Shown piece by piece: positions 25,619 through 36,730 of a stretch of 44,275 nucleotides of DNA (within the stretch, counting starts at the first letter, position 1; each line of letters opens with the position of its first letter). The stretch is from UBA6163 sp041753075 (lineage in GTDB: Bacteria; Planctomycetota; Planctomycetia; Pirellulales; Pirellulaceae), in NCBI GenBank assembly GCA_041753075.1, contig JBGSVE010000023.1:1-44275 (forward strand), given 5' to 3'. Both the position numbers and the translations under genes were made by a program. A model generated the notes under the pieces. The model was not told where the DNA came from. It saw only the letters and a list, made by a program, of their open reading frames with translations, and did no database searches.

Positions 25619-27463
25619 TCAGCGTTTAGCCAACCAATGATGAAGCGGTTCGGACTCGGTCAAATCGACCCGTGTGATCGCGTCGTGGGGACACGCCGAG
25701 ACGCAAGCCGGACCCGTCGGTTGACTTTGGCACATATCACATTTGGTGGCTTTCATAATCGGCAGCCCCGTTGATTGATCGCGAAACGGTCGGCCCTTGG
25801 CATCATTGATCGGCGTGATCCGAATGTTCTGATAGGGACAAGACGACGCACAAACACCGCAGCCCACACAAATCGATTCCTCGATTTGCACCACGCCCGT
25901 CGTCCGATGGCGATGAATCGCTCCCGTCGGACAACCGATCATGCACACCGGATCGGTGCATTGCATACACGCTTGAACAAACTGCAGCCGGCCGTGGGCC
26001 ACTCCATCGCGAACAAACCGCGGGTTGCCTTCGTGGGTACTGGCGCAAGCCTTGACGCAATCATCACACCGCGTGCAACGATGCAAATCAATCACCATCG
26101 CCTGGGTGCCGTTGAACAGCCGGTGCTCGACCAAGAACTCAAGCTGCGCCGTGTGATCGTTGCGATGTCCAGTCAACACCGCGACATCGTCCCGCGGAGC
26201 CATCGGTTTATCACCAAGCTGCGGACGCGATTCGCGGCGGCGCTCGCCACCGCCGTTGGCTTGTGGATCAGCTAGATGACGAACATCAAGCGGCAGCTCG
26301 CTGCGCCGAACATGCGGCAAGATGTGCTCGGCGACGACTTCGATCGGAATATGTAATGTGTCGACGAAGCCAACGGCACGCAATGATTGTTGCAAAACTC
26401 GCGGCGGCCCATCCAGAGGCCCAAATGCGGAATGAACAATCTCCGACAATCCAAACAGATGCCCGGAGCCGAGATACGCGGTCGTTTGTTGTCCGGCACC
26501 ATACGACCGACTGGTCCGCGCAAAGCCGCTGCGAACCACGATTAAGTCCGTCGCAAAGCTGCCTTCCGATGCAACCACGGGTTCGCTTTCGATCTGTTCG
26601 CGCGAAGACAGCTTTTGTGTTTTGCGAAAGTCGGCGTTCCACTCGATTCGTCCAAAGGAGCGCAGGTCGGTGGCCGCCGCGATGTGCTCGATATTCTGCT
26701 CGGGCACGTGACGCAGCAATGACAGCTCGCGCAAATGAAGCTTGAGCCAATGCTTTCGATAATGATCTTCAAGTTGTTGCGAGAACGCCGGGTCTTTGCG
26801 CAGCAAACGCAGACCCTGCCAACGAATCTCGACCAATGTCGCTTCCTCATCAGCCACGACCGTTGCGGCGCGGGGCGTGCGGTACATCGCCGCCACTTCA
26901 CCGAACAATTCGCTCGGGCCCAGCGTGACGGTTTTGTTGGCCCCGAGCACGGCCGCGAAATCCTGCAGCAATAATGTCGGACGATTGTCGACGGTTGTCA
27001 GCTTCGTATCGCCGGGAATCGCGACTTGGTCCGGCGAGCGAACTTCGGCGTGCTTACTTTGGTGCCACCAATTGCGAATCGACTCGGACCATGTCAACTT
27101 CGTGATTTCGTTTCGCCCCAGTCGCTCGGGCGGAAGTTGTGTAACGAGCACGCGGACGCTACCAGCAAGCACCAGAAACGCGCTGCCGCCGTAATCCCCT
27201 TCGCGAACGACGATTTCGCCAGGCTCACAGCGCAGCAATCGGCAATCGTTTCGCAGCACACCATCAAGCGGCGTTGACTTGGGAAACACGGATGAATCAA
27301 GCGACGCAAACGGTTGCCGCGAGCGCAACCACGAAACGTCCGCGTCGGTCATCGACGCATCCATCGGCTGGTCCCAACGTTCAGGACGACGAACAAACGT
27401 GGCAGGCGAAGTGATTGCCATCAACGGGGCCGATCGGTGACTATGGAACGAACGCTTGCCCAA
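25619..27463 (-). CDS. Cyclic-nucleotide-binding domains fused to a four-cluster ferredoxin
   Basis: A 614-residue fusion. Residues 75-225 form a cyclic-nucleotide-binding domain, interrupted by an insert, with FGEVAAMYRTPRAATVV at 187-203, almost the phosphate-binding cassette of PKA regulatory subunits. A second, degenerate copy spans about 265-390. Residues 455-600 are a DmsB/NrfC-like ferredoxin with 16 cysteines in four sets: 463/466/469/473, 499/502/507/511, 532/535/538/542 and 575/578/587/591, hence four [4Fe-4S] clusters. No helix-turn-helix is seen, so it is not a CRP-type regulator. No signal peptide is evident, so it is cytosolic. The start is TTG 27463 or ATG 27421. First gene of the cytochrome b/decaheme operon. 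Confidence 0.87.
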   Translation of the reverse strand: MGKRSFHSHRSAPLMAITSPATFVRRPERWDQPMDASMTDADVSWLRSRQPFASLDSSVFPKSTPLDGVLRNDCRLLRCEPGEIVVREGDYGGSAFLVLAGSVRVLVTQLPPERLGRNEITKLTWSESIRNWWHQSKHAEVRSPDQVAIPGDTKLTTVDNRPTLLLQDFAAVLGANKTVTLGPSELFGEVAAMYRTPRAATVVADEEATLVEIRWQGLRLLRKDPAFSQQLEDHYRKHWLKLHLRELSLLRHVPEQNIEHIAAATDLRSFGRIEWNADFRKTQKLSSREQIESEPVVASEGSFATDLIVVRSGFARTSRSYGAGQQTTAYLGSGHLFGLSEIVHSAFGPLDGPPRVLQQSLRAVGFVDTLHIPIEVVAEHILPHVRRSELPLDVRHLADPQANGGGERRRESRPQLGDKPMAPRDDVAVLTGHRNDHTAQLEFLVEHRLFNGTQAMVIDLHRCTRCDDCVKACASTHEGNPRFVRDGVAHGRLQFVQACMQCTDPVCMIGCPTGAIHRHRTTGVVQIEESICVGCGVCASSCPYQNIRITPINDAKGRPFRDQSTGLPIMKATKCDMCQSQPTGPACVSACPHDAITRVDLTESEPLHHWLAKR

Positions 27464-27533
27464 GGATGTACCTGAGCACGAGCGTCGCGGTCAAGACAAA
27501 CCAGGCGATTCGCGTCGACTACAATGTTGGCGA

Positions 27534-30341
27534 CTAATTGCGTAAGGCCCTGCCAGTAATCGAGTTAGGTGCCTCGGCAACCTCATGTGGTGTTCCGAAC
27601 GCCACAATATGCCCACCCTCATCGGCGGCTCCCGGCCCGAGGTCAATGACGTAATCAGCGGCCCGAATCAACGGGAGATTGTGCTCGACAACGATCAACG
27701 AATGCCCGTCGGCAATCAACGCGTCGAAGCAATCAACCAACCGCACCACATCCGCAAAATGCAAACCCGTGCTTGGTTCGTCGAGGATAAACAACGTCTT
27801 GCGGCGTGATGCCTTGGCCAAAAACGCGGCCAGCTTCAGCCGCTGCGCCTCGCCGCTGGAAAGTGTGGTCGCCGATTGGCCGATCGGGACATAATCGAGT
27901 CCAACATCGACCAAGCGTTGCAAGCGAGTTTGCACAGCTTCGCATCCACGAAAAAACGCGATCGCTTGACGTGCGTTATTTTCTAACACTTCGGCAATTG
28001 AAAGATCGCGATATTTGACCTGCAAAATTTCGTCGCGGTAACGCAATCCATGACACGCCGGACATTGAATCGTCACATCGGCCAAGAACTGCATATCGAT
28101 CGTCAATCGCCCGTCGCCCTGGCAGGTCGCACATCGTCCCTCGTCGTTGTTGAAGCTGAAGTAGCCTGGTCCATAGCTTCGCGTCCGTGCATCGACGGTG
28201 TCAGCGAAGACTTGCCGAATCGCATCGAAGGCTTTCACATAAGTCACCGGACTGCTTCGCGCACTGCGACTGATCGGTGCCTGGTCGATCAGGATGCAAT
28301 CTTTGATTTGGCCGATTCCATTGACGCCGTCGTGCGGCAGCGGCGCTTGCGTGGCCAAGCCCCACTCCGACCGAATCGCACCGTACAACGTGTCCTGCAC
28401 CAATGAACTTTTGCCGCTGCCCGACACACCCGTCACCACGCACAACACACCAAGCGGAAACTCAACCGTGATGTTCTGCAGATTGTGTCCCGACGCACCA
28501 CGCAGCGTGATGAAGCCGCGCGGAGTCCGTGGTGCGTGGCCGAGCAAGGTATGCCCGCGTCGTCCGCACAAAAAATCTCCGGTGACGCTGTCGGGCGAGT
28601 CCAACAGCTCGGCGACCGATCCTTGGAAAACCAATTTGCCACCGGCGTCACCGGCTCCCGGACCAATCTCAATCACCTCATCGGCCATCCGAATCAGTGA
28701 CTCCTCATGCTCAACGATCACCACCGTGTTGCCACGTGCTCGCAGGCGGTCGATCGCCAGACACAGCTTGTCAATATCATGCGGATGCAGTCCAGCGGTT
28801 GGTTCATCAAGCACGTAAAGCGTGTTGACCAGCGAGCTGCCAAGTGCCGAAGTCAACGCCACGCGTTGCGCTTCGCCACCCGACAACGTTCTCAGCGTCC
28901 GCTCGATTTGCAAATACGCAAGTCCCACCTGGTCCAAGTAGCCAAGCCGATCCAAGACCTGGCGCAGCGGTTCCTTTGCGATCACTCGGTCCCGAGAATC
29001 AAGGTCGAGCTTAGAAAGAAACAAGGATACTTCGTCACCGCGCAGCGACATAATCTCGGCCATGTTCTTGCCGCCAATCCGATAAGCCAGCGCCTCGGGG
29101 TTCAATCGTTTACGGTCACACTGGGGACAAGGCCGATAACTGCGGTACCGCGACAACAGCACGCGAATGTGCATCTTGTATTTTTTGCGTTCCAGCCACG
29201 CGAAAAATCCAGCCAATCCGCCGAAGTTTCGCTTTGGCACACCGTCTTCAATCAAACGCAGATGCTTCGCTTTCAATTCGCGATACGGCACATCAACCGG
29301 AATGTCATACTCATCGGCCAGCGCCAACAACTCTTCCAACTCATGTCGATACGACGGTGAATTCCACGGCGCGATCGCGCCCTCGCGAATTGTTTTGTGG
29401 CGATCGGGAATGACTAGGTTCATGTCGATGTAAACCACATCACCGAACCCTTCGCAAGTCGGACAAGCACCCAGCGGATGATTGAAATTAAACAATCGCG
29501 GCACCGGCGGTGGATAGTCAATCTCGCAGGTCTGACAACGACGCTCGCGGCTGAAGATTGTGCGTTGCCAATCTCGCCCGTCGATCTCGATTGCCGCATC
29601 GCCAGCGGATGATTCAGCAAACACGCCCGCGCGCCCGTTGCCCTGGTCCATGGCGTTTTCAAACGTTTCGATCAACCGTGGCAATTCTTCTTCGGTGGTC
29701 AATCGATCGATGATGACGGTCGTGTTGATTCCGTTCTTGCCAACGCGTTTTGCCAACTCGACGCGATCTTCATCAGACAAATGAAACGTGCGATCACCAA
29801 CGACCAACCGCAAGTAACCATCTTGCTGCAGCCCCAGCAAAATTTCGCTGGCTTGTTTTCGATCGGGCAATTGAACGTCGAATCCAATCATCAATCGAGT
29901 GCCCGGAGCAAGCGATTTGCAATGCGCCGCCGCGAGTGATGGGTCGGACGCAATCACCGGGCGACCGCACTGGTAACAGACCGGTTGGCCGATCTTTGAC
30001 ATCAGTAGTCGCAGATGGTCCGCGATCTCGGTGGCGGTTCCAACGGTGCTGCGACTGGTTCGCGCTTCGCCCGTCCGCGTGACGGCAATCGCCGGTGGAA
30101 TTCCTTCGATCGAGTCACAATCGGGTTTATCCAATCGCTGCAGAAACTGGCGCGTGTAAGCCGAAAAACTTTCGATATAACGGCGCTGTCCCTCGGCATA
30201 AAGCGTATCGAGTGCAAGACTGGTTTTGCCGCTTCCCGACAAGCCACAAATGACGATCAGTCGACCGCGACGCAGATCGAGATCGATGTTCTTGAGGTTG
30301 TGGACGCGACAACCGCGAACGCGAATGTATTCAGCAGTCAA
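27534..30341 (-). CDS. uvrA: UvrA-family excision-repair ATPase, paralogue type
   Basis: A 935-residue double ABC ATPase. It has Walker A motifs GLSGSGKT and GVSGSGKS, two zinc-binding segments (CQTC ... CPTC and CATC ... CPAC), and signatures LSGGEAQRVAL and LSSGEAQRLKL. The length equals that of normal UvrA (about 940), the damage-recognition subunit of nucleotide excision repair. Several features recall the paralogous UvrA class: TRTGEARTSRSTVGT replacing the usual EQK-S-RNPRSTVGT, LTSALGSSLVNTLYVLDEP, and the LSS variant signature. It starts by TTG 6 bp after xdhC without a clear ribosome site, so it may rely on readthrough of the operon. Canonical uvrA elsewhere in the genome is likely. 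Confidence 0.9.
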   Translation of the reverse strand: MTAEYIRVRGCRVHNLKNIDLDLRRGRLIVICGLSGSGKTSLALDTLYAEGQRRYIESFSAYTRQFLQRLDKPDCDSIEGIPPAIAVTRTGEARTSRSTVGTATEIADHLRLLMSKIGQPVCYQCGRPVIASDPSLAAAHCKSLAPGTRLMIGFDVQLPDRKQASEILLGLQQDGYLRLVVGDRTFHLSDEDRVELAKRVGKNGINTTVIIDRLTTEEELPRLIETFENAMDQGNGRAGVFAESSAGDAAIEIDGRDWQRTIFSRERRCQTCEIDYPPPVPRLFNFNHPLGACPTCEGFGDVVYIDMNLVIPDRHKTIREGAIAPWNSPSYRHELEELLALADEYDIPVDVPYRELKAKHLRLIEDGVPKRNFGGLAGFFAWLERKKYKMHIRVLLSRYRSYRPCPQCDRKRLNPEALAYRIGGKNMAEIMSLRGDEVSLFLSKLDLDSRDRVIAKEPLRQVLDRLGYLDQVGLAYLQIERTLRTLSGGEAQRVALTSALGSSLVNTLYVLDEPTAGLHPHDIDKLCLAIDRLRARGNTVVIVEHEESLIRMADEVIEIGPGAGDAGGKLVFQGSVAELLDSPDSVTGDFLCGRRGHTLLGHAPRTPRGFITLRGASGHNLQNITVEFPLGVLCVVTGVSGSGKSSLVQDTLYGAIRSEWGLATQAPLPHDGVNGIGQIKDCILIDQAPISRSARSSPVTYVKAFDAIRQVFADTVDARTRSYGPGYFSFNNDEGRCATCQGDGRLTIDMQFLADVTIQCPACHGLRYRDEILQVKYRDLSIAEVLENNARQAIAFFRGCEAVQTRLQRLVDVGLDYVPIGQSATTLSSGEAQRLKLAAFLAKASRRKTLFILDEPSTGLHFADVVRLVDCFDALIADGHSLIVVEHNLPLIRAADYVIDLGPGAADEGGHIVAFGTPHEVAEAPNSITGRALRN

Positions 30342-30347
30342 AAGAAA

Positions 30348-31171
30348 TCACTGCCTGGAAGGAAGCGGCGTTCGCTGAGCGCCTCGCGCCTGCCAACTCG
30401 CGCGTTCGCTGAGCAATTGAGCGACGATGCTAATCGCAATCTCCGCAGGATCATGGTTGCCAATCGGTTTACCATCTTGAATCAGTCCAACCGGACAATG
30501 AAACGTCAACCGCGACGCATCGATTCCAACCGATCGAAGTTCTTTTCTTAGCACCGCCGCCTTGGCATCGCTGCCAATCACACCGACAAACGGAAACGTC
30601 CGGTCGAGTTCATAGATCTTGCGCAGCACCGGCAGGTCGGCGCTGTGGCCTTTGGTCATGCACAAAATAAAACTGTCCTCCTGGACCGACGCGACGTGCG
30701 CAGCGGGTTCAGGTTCAACGATTGCAGTGATTGACGCCGGCAACCGCTTGATCCACTGTTCGCGCGGGTCGACGACGGTCACGCGGCAAGAGATCGTATC
30801 CAGAATCGGTGCCAATGCCTGCGTCACGTGTCCAGCGCCAAAGATGACGATCGACCACGGCGCAGCGTTGACCAATTCAAAATACAACTTGACGCGACCG
30901 CCACACGTCATGCCAACATCCGCTTTCAGACTCCAATCGACAAACGCACTTGGCTGGGCGCTGGCAACTAGGTTGATCGCCTCGTCGATTGCGCGGGCCT
31001 CGATTCGTCCGCCACCGACGGTTCCAAAATCAAGTCCAGCCTGGTTGACAATCATTTTGCAACCGACGCTGGCCGGCGCCGAGCCATGGCAATCAACAAT
31101 CGTCACAACGACAAACGGTTCGCCGCGTCGCAACCGAGTACTCAACGCTTCATTAAACCGCGACGGATCGA

Positions 31172-31175
<4 letters not shown>
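30348..31175 (-). CDS. xdhC: XdhC-family molybdenum cofactor insertion protein
   Basis: A 275-residue protein with the XdhC N-terminal motif VVTIVDCHGSAPASVG, then GTVGGGRIEARA, and a Rossmann part with VIFGAGHVTQALAPIL, FPFVGVIGSDAKA and CPVGLIQDGKPIGNHDPAEIA. XdhC binds and sulfurates the molybdenum cofactor and delivers it to xanthine dehydrogenase. The start at ATG 31175 overlaps the TGA of the Mo-subunit gene (ATGA), better than the longer open frame. It is the third gene of the operon and is followed 6 bp later by the UvrA gene. Confidence 0.92.
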
Positions 31176-33528
<2,353 letters not shown>

Positions 33529-33532
<4 letters not shown>

Positions 33533-34965
33533 GATGCCTCCGCCAGTTCGATGAAACATTTGGCAAGCAGGTTCTCGGTAAGCAGCGAACGATACTCGGC
33601 GCTGCCGCGAACGTCTGTCCACGGTGAAACTTGTTGGCGGGCGATTTGGCCAGCGAGACGAAACGATTCTTCGCACCAAGCTTTGCCGCGCAGCGCCGCT
33701 TCGGCCGCAGCCAAACGTGTCACCACCGGACCGACGCCGCCAACGACAATCCGCGCGTCTTGGATGTTGTCTTCGGCAAGCTTGACCCACAGCCCAAGCG
33801 TCAACGTGCTGATATCCATGTCATTACGTTTCGATATCTTGAACAACTTGATCCGCTCGTCGGCCTTTGGCAGCGGCGTGAAAAGCCGCGTGATCAGTTC
33901 GTCGGGTGCCAATGCGGTCTTGCGGTAGCCAAGGTAAAAGTCAGCAAGCCGAAGTCGCCGCGTGCCACGAACACTTGCCAGTTCAATCTCGGCATCCAGC
34001 GCGATATGAAACGGCACCGAATCGGCAATTGGTGAGCCACCGGCAAGGTTGCCCGCGAGCGTTCCCATGTTGCGAATCTGTGGGCTGCCAAACCGACAGA
34101 TAATCTGGTGGTATTCGGGCAAGGCATCTTTAATCGCATGCTCGATCTTGGTCCATGTTGCCAACCCACCGATCGTCAGCATCGCGTCGTCTAGCTTGAC
34201 TTCGTCGAGTCCCGCCACGTTTGCCAGGCAAAGACGCTCGCCGCGAGTGACTTTGTCGTGATTCTGCAAAACGCCGTAATCGGTTCCTCCGCTGACAATC
34301 ACGGCGTTCGGATAATCGGCGCGAAACGCAATTGCTTGTTCCAGCGTCTGCGGAACGCAAATCGTTCCCGATGGGAGTTTGATGACCGGGACACCTGGCG
34401 ATTCTGCAAATGATCGCAACATCGGTGCGGCCGGATATTGCTTTGCCAATGGCGTCACATCGCTAACTTCGATTGCCTCACCAGCTTGAATGATTTGCTG
34501 GTAGCCGGTGCAACGACAAAGGTTGCCTGACAAACCAAGCCGCAGCGATTGGGCGCACAGCGTTTGCTTGGCTTCGATCATCGCGTGCAGCGTGGTCACG
34601 AAGCCTGGTGTGCAGAAGCCGCACTGGCTGGCGTGGCCGTGAACCATGGCCGCTTGAACTGGAGTCAATGAACCGCCTTCTCCGAGCCCTTCGACGGTCA
34701 CAATATGAGTGCGGTCCAACTGGTACATGGCAACGATGCAGGCATCAATCGCAGCGTACTGAAACTCCGAGCCGACTGCATTAGGCTTGCCCACGAGTAC
34801 CGAACACGCACCGCAATCGCCCTCGTTGCAGACCACTTTGGTACCGACCAACCGCCGCCGCGATCGCAAGAATTCAGCGAGGGTATCGAGTACGTCGTCG
34901 CCGCGTATCGACATCCTCTGGCCATTGATCGAAACGGCTAAATGATCGCGGGTGGGAAATTGCAT
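33529..34965 (-). CDS. xdhA: Xanthine dehydrogenase, FAD and [2Fe-2S] subunit
   Basis: A 478-residue fusion of the small iron-sulfur and FAD subunits. The plant-type [2Fe-2S] cluster uses Cys46, 51, 54 and 76 (CNEGDCGAC); the second uses Cys115, 118, 150 and 152 (CGFCTPG and CRCTGYQ). The FAD domain follows, with SGGTDYGVLQN and GGSPIADSVPFHIALDA. Electrons pass from the Mo site in XdhB through both clusters to FAD and then to NAD. First gene of the xdhA-xdhB-xdhC operon, all junctions being ATGA overlaps. It is divergent from the flavoprotein at 35179; the 213 bp between have no visible operator. Confidence 0.93.
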
Positions 34966-35178
34966 AGCACCTTGCAGGTAGGGAGCGTCGGTCGCGTGGG
35001 ATTCTTGTCACTCTAGGACTGGAGGCCAGATGGGTCAATTGTGCCAATTCGTCCGCTTGGTGCAACATGGTAGAACCGTTGGTGATCGCTTTGCCTGATT
35101 CGTGGCCTACACTACCCGGTGAGGTCTATGTAATCTCGACATCGGTCGTTTCTCCCCCTTGATCGTAGGGTTCCAGTA

Positions 35179-36651
35179 ATGCGGGTTGCAGTGATAGGTG
35201 CCGGCCCGGCCGGGATGACCGCTGCCTTGCAACTGCAGCGTGGCGGGGCGACGGTCGATTTGTATGAGGCCAGTTCGTTCGTTGGCGGCATGGCGCGATC
35301 AATCGACCTGTGGGGCCAACGTGTCGACCTGGGCCCGCATCGATTCTTTAGCACTGACCCGCGCGTCAACCAATTTTGGCTCGAGATCGTTAGCCGCGAC
35401 TATGCGATGGTCGATCGCCAGACCCGTATCTATTACGACCAAAAGTTCTTTCAGTATCCGCTGCGGCCGCTGGATGCCTGCCGCCAATTGGGACTTGTTA
35501 ACTCGGCGCTGTGCGGTGCCAGCTACCTGAAACAACTGAGCGGCTTTGCCGTTGCAAAGGATTGCGAACCATCATTCCAGACCTGGGTAACGCAGCGATT
35601 TGGACGCCGACTGTTTGAAACTTTTTTCAAGTCCTACAGCGAAAAGCTATGGGGCATTCCCTGCAACGAGTTAAGCGACGAGTTTGCGGCACAACGCATC
35701 AAACAGTTTTCTTTGGCCGAAGCGGTTCGTAGTTCATTCTCCCGCCGACGGGCCAGCGATCACAAGACGCTCGTGGACCGATTTGCGTATCCAACCGGCG
35801 GCACCGGGATGGTTTACGAACGCATGGCGACAATGTTCCGTGCCTCCGGTGGAACCGTTCACCTGGAATTTCCGATTCGTCGAGTCGTCACCGAGCAGCG
35901 CCGCGTCACGGGCATCGAACTTGGCGATGGCAATACGCGGCGCTATGACCACGTGATCTCAACCATGCCGCTGACATCGCTTGTCAAGGGTTTTGACTAT
36001 GCTCCCGACGACGTTTTAAAGTCAGCTTCACAACTCAAGTTTCGCAACACCGTGATCGTTTATTTGAACGTCGATAGCACGTCGCTGTTTTCGGACCAAT
36101 GGCTTTACATTCATTCACCCAACCTTGCGGCCGGTCGCGTGACCAATTTTCGCAACTGGGTAAAAGAACTTTATGGCAACTCATCGACGACCATCCTGGC
36201 GGTGGAACGTTGGTGCGATGCCGATGATGCAACTTGGAACGCCAGCGACGAAACGTTAATTGAGCAAGCCTCCGCTGAAATGCGCCAGGCAAAATTGATC
36301 GGTAATGAAACCATTTTGAATGGCCACGTCGTCCGCCTGCCGCGTTGCTATCCGGTCTATCGATGTGGATATCAAACGCACATTGATGTTGTCGCTGGTT
36401 TCATTCGGTCGCTGAGCGGTTTGACAGTGATCGGCCGCTATGGCGCTTTCAAATACAATAATCAAGACCACAGCATTCTGACCGGCTTATTGGCTGCGGA
36501 GAATTTGTTAAACCAGCAATCTCACGACTTGTGGGATATCAATTCGGACTACGAGTCGTATCAAGAACGAACTTTGATAACCGAAACCGGGTTGGCTGGT
36601 CCGCTAGGCAACATTGACTTGCCGCTCTACCGAACCGCAGCCACGGTTTAG
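35179..36651 (+). CDS. FAD-dependent amine oxidase/UDP-galactopyranose mutase-like oxidoreductase
   Basis: A 490-residue flavoprotein. The N-terminal Rossmann motif is VAVIGAGPAGMTAALQLQ with a following acidic residue (DLYEA), then GGMARS and DLGPHRFF, the pattern of NAD(P)-binding proteins in the protoporphyrinogen oxidase/UDP-galactopyranose mutase group. GRYGAFKYNNQDHSILTGLLAAEN near the end is the second FAD-binding part. Planctomycete relatives lie in capsule and exopolysaccharide loci, but no sugar gene is near here. Substrate unknown. No signal peptide. It ends in front of the double-hairpin repeat at 36657. Confidence 0.82.
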   Translation: MRVAVIGAGPAGMTAALQLQRGGATVDLYEASSFVGGMARSIDLWGQRVDLGPHRFFSTDPRVNQFWLEIVSRDYAMVDRQTRIYYDQKFFQYPLRPLDACRQLGLVNSALCGASYLKQLSGFAVAKDCEPSFQTWVTQRFGRRLFETFFKSYSEKLWGIPCNELSDEFAAQRIKQFSLAEAVRSSFSRRRASDHKTLVDRFAYPTGGTGMVYERMATMFRASGGTVHLEFPIRRVVTEQRRVTGIELGDGNTRRYDHVISTMPLTSLVKGFDYAPDDVLKSASQLKFRNTVIVYLNVDSTSLFSDQWLYIHSPNLAAGRVTNFRNWVKELYGNSSTTILAVERWCDADDATWNASDETLIEQASAEMRQAKLIGNETILNGHVVRLPRCYPVYRCGYQTHIDVVAGFIRSLSGLTVIGRYGAFKYNNQDHSILTGLLAAENLLNQQSHDLWDINSDYESYQERTLITETGLAGPLGNIDLPLYRTAATV

Positions 36652-36656
36652 TGGTC

Positions 36657-36712
36657 GTAGTGGATCTTGTTAAAGATCCAGGCGGCGTAGGAACTTTAAC
36701 AAGTTCCACTAC
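36657..36712. repeat. REPIN-like double hairpin with GTAG heads
   Basis: The left arm, GTAGTGGATCTTGTTAAAGATCC cut at 36657-36679, is a head GTAG plus a hairpin GGATCTT/AAGATCC. The right arm, 36690-36712, is the inverted copy with hairpin GGAACTT/AAGTTCC and ends CTAC. The two arms differ at two bases, and those two changes lie opposite each other in the hairpin, so pairing is kept in both. The element sits between the convergent flavoprotein and outer membrane barrel genes. Confidence 0.75.
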
Positions 36713-36730
36713 CCGATGGTTGAGTTGTGG

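Noticed and set aside
35045..35080. Possible further copy of the GTAG repeat (GGTAGAACCG)
   Set aside because: Only the head is similar; no palindrome or inverted partner follows.
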